In this document: in pieces, positions 62,516 to 64,000 of the stretch | How the letters are laid out: every line of letters begins with the position of its first letter | Numbering within the stretch: position 1 is the first letter of the stretch | Source of the DNA: Jackrogersella multiformis | Lineage: Eukaryota; Ascomycota; Sordariomycetes; Xylariales; Hypoxylaceae | Direction: 5' to 3' | Length of the DNA: 64,000 bases | Assembly (NCBI GenBank): GCA_902806575.1 | Contig: CADCXD010000006.1 | Location: 1 to 64,000, forward strand | Notes under the pieces: generated by a model | The model's input: only the letters and a program-made list of their open reading frames with translations | Databases searched by the model: none | What the model was told of the DNA's origin: nothing | Position numbers and translations under genes: made by a program

Positions 62516-63987
62516 ATGCGACTCGTCAACACCACATCCTTAATTAAGGAGTTTCATGGAGAGTCCGTCTCTCCATAATCCATACGTACCTAGCCTAGAC
62601 TATACTCGGGTCGGCGGCTAGGAGATCAGCTTTCGCGATTGCTTACACTTAATTAAGCCCGTCTACCGCTGCGAAGTCTGGATTTATGAAAATATAGGGC
62701 ACGTGTAAGGTAGCCCGCCAGGACCGCTTTGATTACATATGGATCGACACCAGTTGCATCGACAAGACCAGCTCGGCCGAGCTCACCGAGGCTATCGGCT
62801 CGATGCACAATCAATACAAAGGCTCGCAGGCCCGCTACGCTTACCTGTCCGATATCTGTAATTTCAGCGTTTACAGACATATCATCAGTTCCATCCAGAA
62901 AAGCACCAGTTCATTTAAACATCTCGATAACATGAACTGAACTCCATCAATCAGGTAAATACCGGTCAGTATCGCGAATGAACATGGCGCGAGACCACCC
63001 CCCTTGAGGACGCGGCGTACTACCTACTGGGCTTGTTCAATGTCGACATGCCGCTGCTGTACGGCGAGGGTGCCAGGGTTTTTGTCCGCCTGCAGGATGT
63101 GACCATCAAGACGTGCAACGACCACACCGTATTCTGCTGCATCCGTAGCTGCTAACTGGACTAGCATGCTAGCTTGTCGCCTGCCGCATTCCGGGACATA
63201 GAAGATTATGTTTCAATAGGCGCGGAGGATAGCCCGATGCCGTACGCCATGACGAATCTCGGCCTCTCTATTTACTTACATGTCGTGTATACCCTGACGC
63301 AGATGGTCGTTGTGCTCGACGCGGGGTTCCTGTGCGGCCGCCCTGATATGCGCGTGTACGTTGCGAGTATGTAATGGAACCTTCTTGGGTGTACGGGAAT
63401 CAATAGTTCCCAATTAGACCAACTAAAGAGTTATTGCTCCTTAGACGCCTGCAGGCTCTTTGCCCAAGGAAGTAATTGATGGCTGCCGTTGCTGGAGTGC
63501 AAAGGATGAACATGCAGTGGTCGGGCTCGAATATACACAACAGGAGCAGGTGTCTAGAGAACCTGGACTCCTATCAAAGGAGGCGACAGATACTAGGGAG
63601 CGGTACAATCTGTTCATTCGGTCTTGACACGTGCCGCGAGTTAAGAGCCTGTTTAGTCTGTACGGGTCCCCTATCTTCAAGCACGATACCCTGCTCTTCA
63701 TAGACCCGACGGCGACTAGACCTTTGTCAACAGGCAAGCACGGCGCGCCGCTCGGACCCGTGGATTATGAGATTGAGACGCACTCGCACGGCATCTTCGA
63801 CGAAAATACAGCCATGCTTCGGCTACCTGCCTTCGACGGCCGCAGCTCCCTCTTGACGTCCGGGCTGCTGCGTATCTGGTTCAAGTCGCCGCAGGAGATC
63901 GATTTCTACATCCTTTTCACCGTGATATTGACGCTTATTATGAAGGAAGCCTGGTACTGCGGTGTGTACTCTGCGAAAGACCTCTAG
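62516..63987 (+). pseudogene. Decayed HET (heterokaryon incompatibility) domain gene
   Basis: Pieces of a HET-domain protein appear in order but in broken frames. The family start MRLVNTTSLIKEFHGESV is at 62516 and is cut by a TAA at about 62,576. The YAILSHTW region is missing. The VARQDRFDYIWIDTSCIDK and SSAELTEAIGSMHNQY blocks (about 62,707-62,820) follow an in-frame TAG at 62695-62697 and run into a TGA at 62938. The next blocks are EDAAYYLLGLFNVDMPLLYGEG (positions near 63,009-63,070) and SPAAFRDIEDYV (from about 63,180), in changed frames. C-terminal fragments reach about 63,987. HET proteins act in non-self recognition and programmed death after hyphal fusion. The several stops and losses mean this copy cannot make the full protein. 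Its true 3' limit may lie beyond the window. Confidence 0.78.
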
Positions 63988-64000
63988 TTCATCCGGCGTG

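Noticed and set aside
1..64000. CRISPR arrays, bacterial operons, ribosomal RNA
   Set aside because: No spaced direct repeats, Shine-Dalgarno-led gene strings or rRNA segments were seen; the window is eukaryotic.

Overview
The window looks like the left chromosome-end region of a filamentous ascomycete (Pezizomycotina, most likely Sordariomycetes; genus not identifiable). Support: TTAGGG-type telomeric repeats in the orientation expected for a left end, short GT-AG introns (mostly 48-150 bp) with CTAAC/CTGAC-like branch sites, and fungus-specific families (C2H2 plus Fungal_trans regulator, STAND/NB-ARC-TPR protein, HET domain, GH75 chitosanase, Atg13, Hse1). Gene models were joined by hand by matching splice sites and reading frames; every multi-exon model given keeps an open frame from ATG to stop.

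Layout. Bases 1-3,860 are an extremely AT-rich, gene-free block that looks like repeat-induced point mutation (RIP) debris, with degenerate telomeric repeats near base 100. Bases 3.9-12 kb carry an Efm7-type methyltransferase, a MARVEL-like four-helix membrane protein, a GC-rich phytanoyl-CoA dioxygenase-like gene and a secreted GH55 beta-1,3-glucanase. Bases 12-18.2 kb are gene-poor, with one small two-exon candidate gene. Bases 18.2-32.3 kb hold a C2H2/Fungal_trans regulator, a DUF2461 protein, an intron-containing tRNA-Asp, a GH92 alpha-mannosidase and argininosuccinate synthase (13 exons).

Bases 33.2-48.4 kb look accessory: a CmcJ/AsaB-like oxygenase, a pyroglutamyl-peptidase-like gene, a membrane protein divergently paired with an NB-ARC-TPR (NLR-like) gene, a small secreted 8-cysteine protein and a GH75 chitosanase. 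Bases 49.9-61.1 kb return to a GH125 alpha-mannosidase and the core genes ATG13 and HSE1. The right end (62.5-64 kb) is a decayed HET-domain gene.

Themes. Four secreted or membrane-anchored glycoside hydrolases (GH55, GH92, GH75, GH125) act on fungal cell-wall polymers (beta-glucan, mannan, chitosan). NLR-like and HET genes point to non-self recognition. The most interesting candidate system is the divergent membrane-protein/NLR pair with the secreted cysteine-rich protein downstream. A short palindromic word (TACCTAGGTA and truncated forms) is scattered through almost every intergenic gap.
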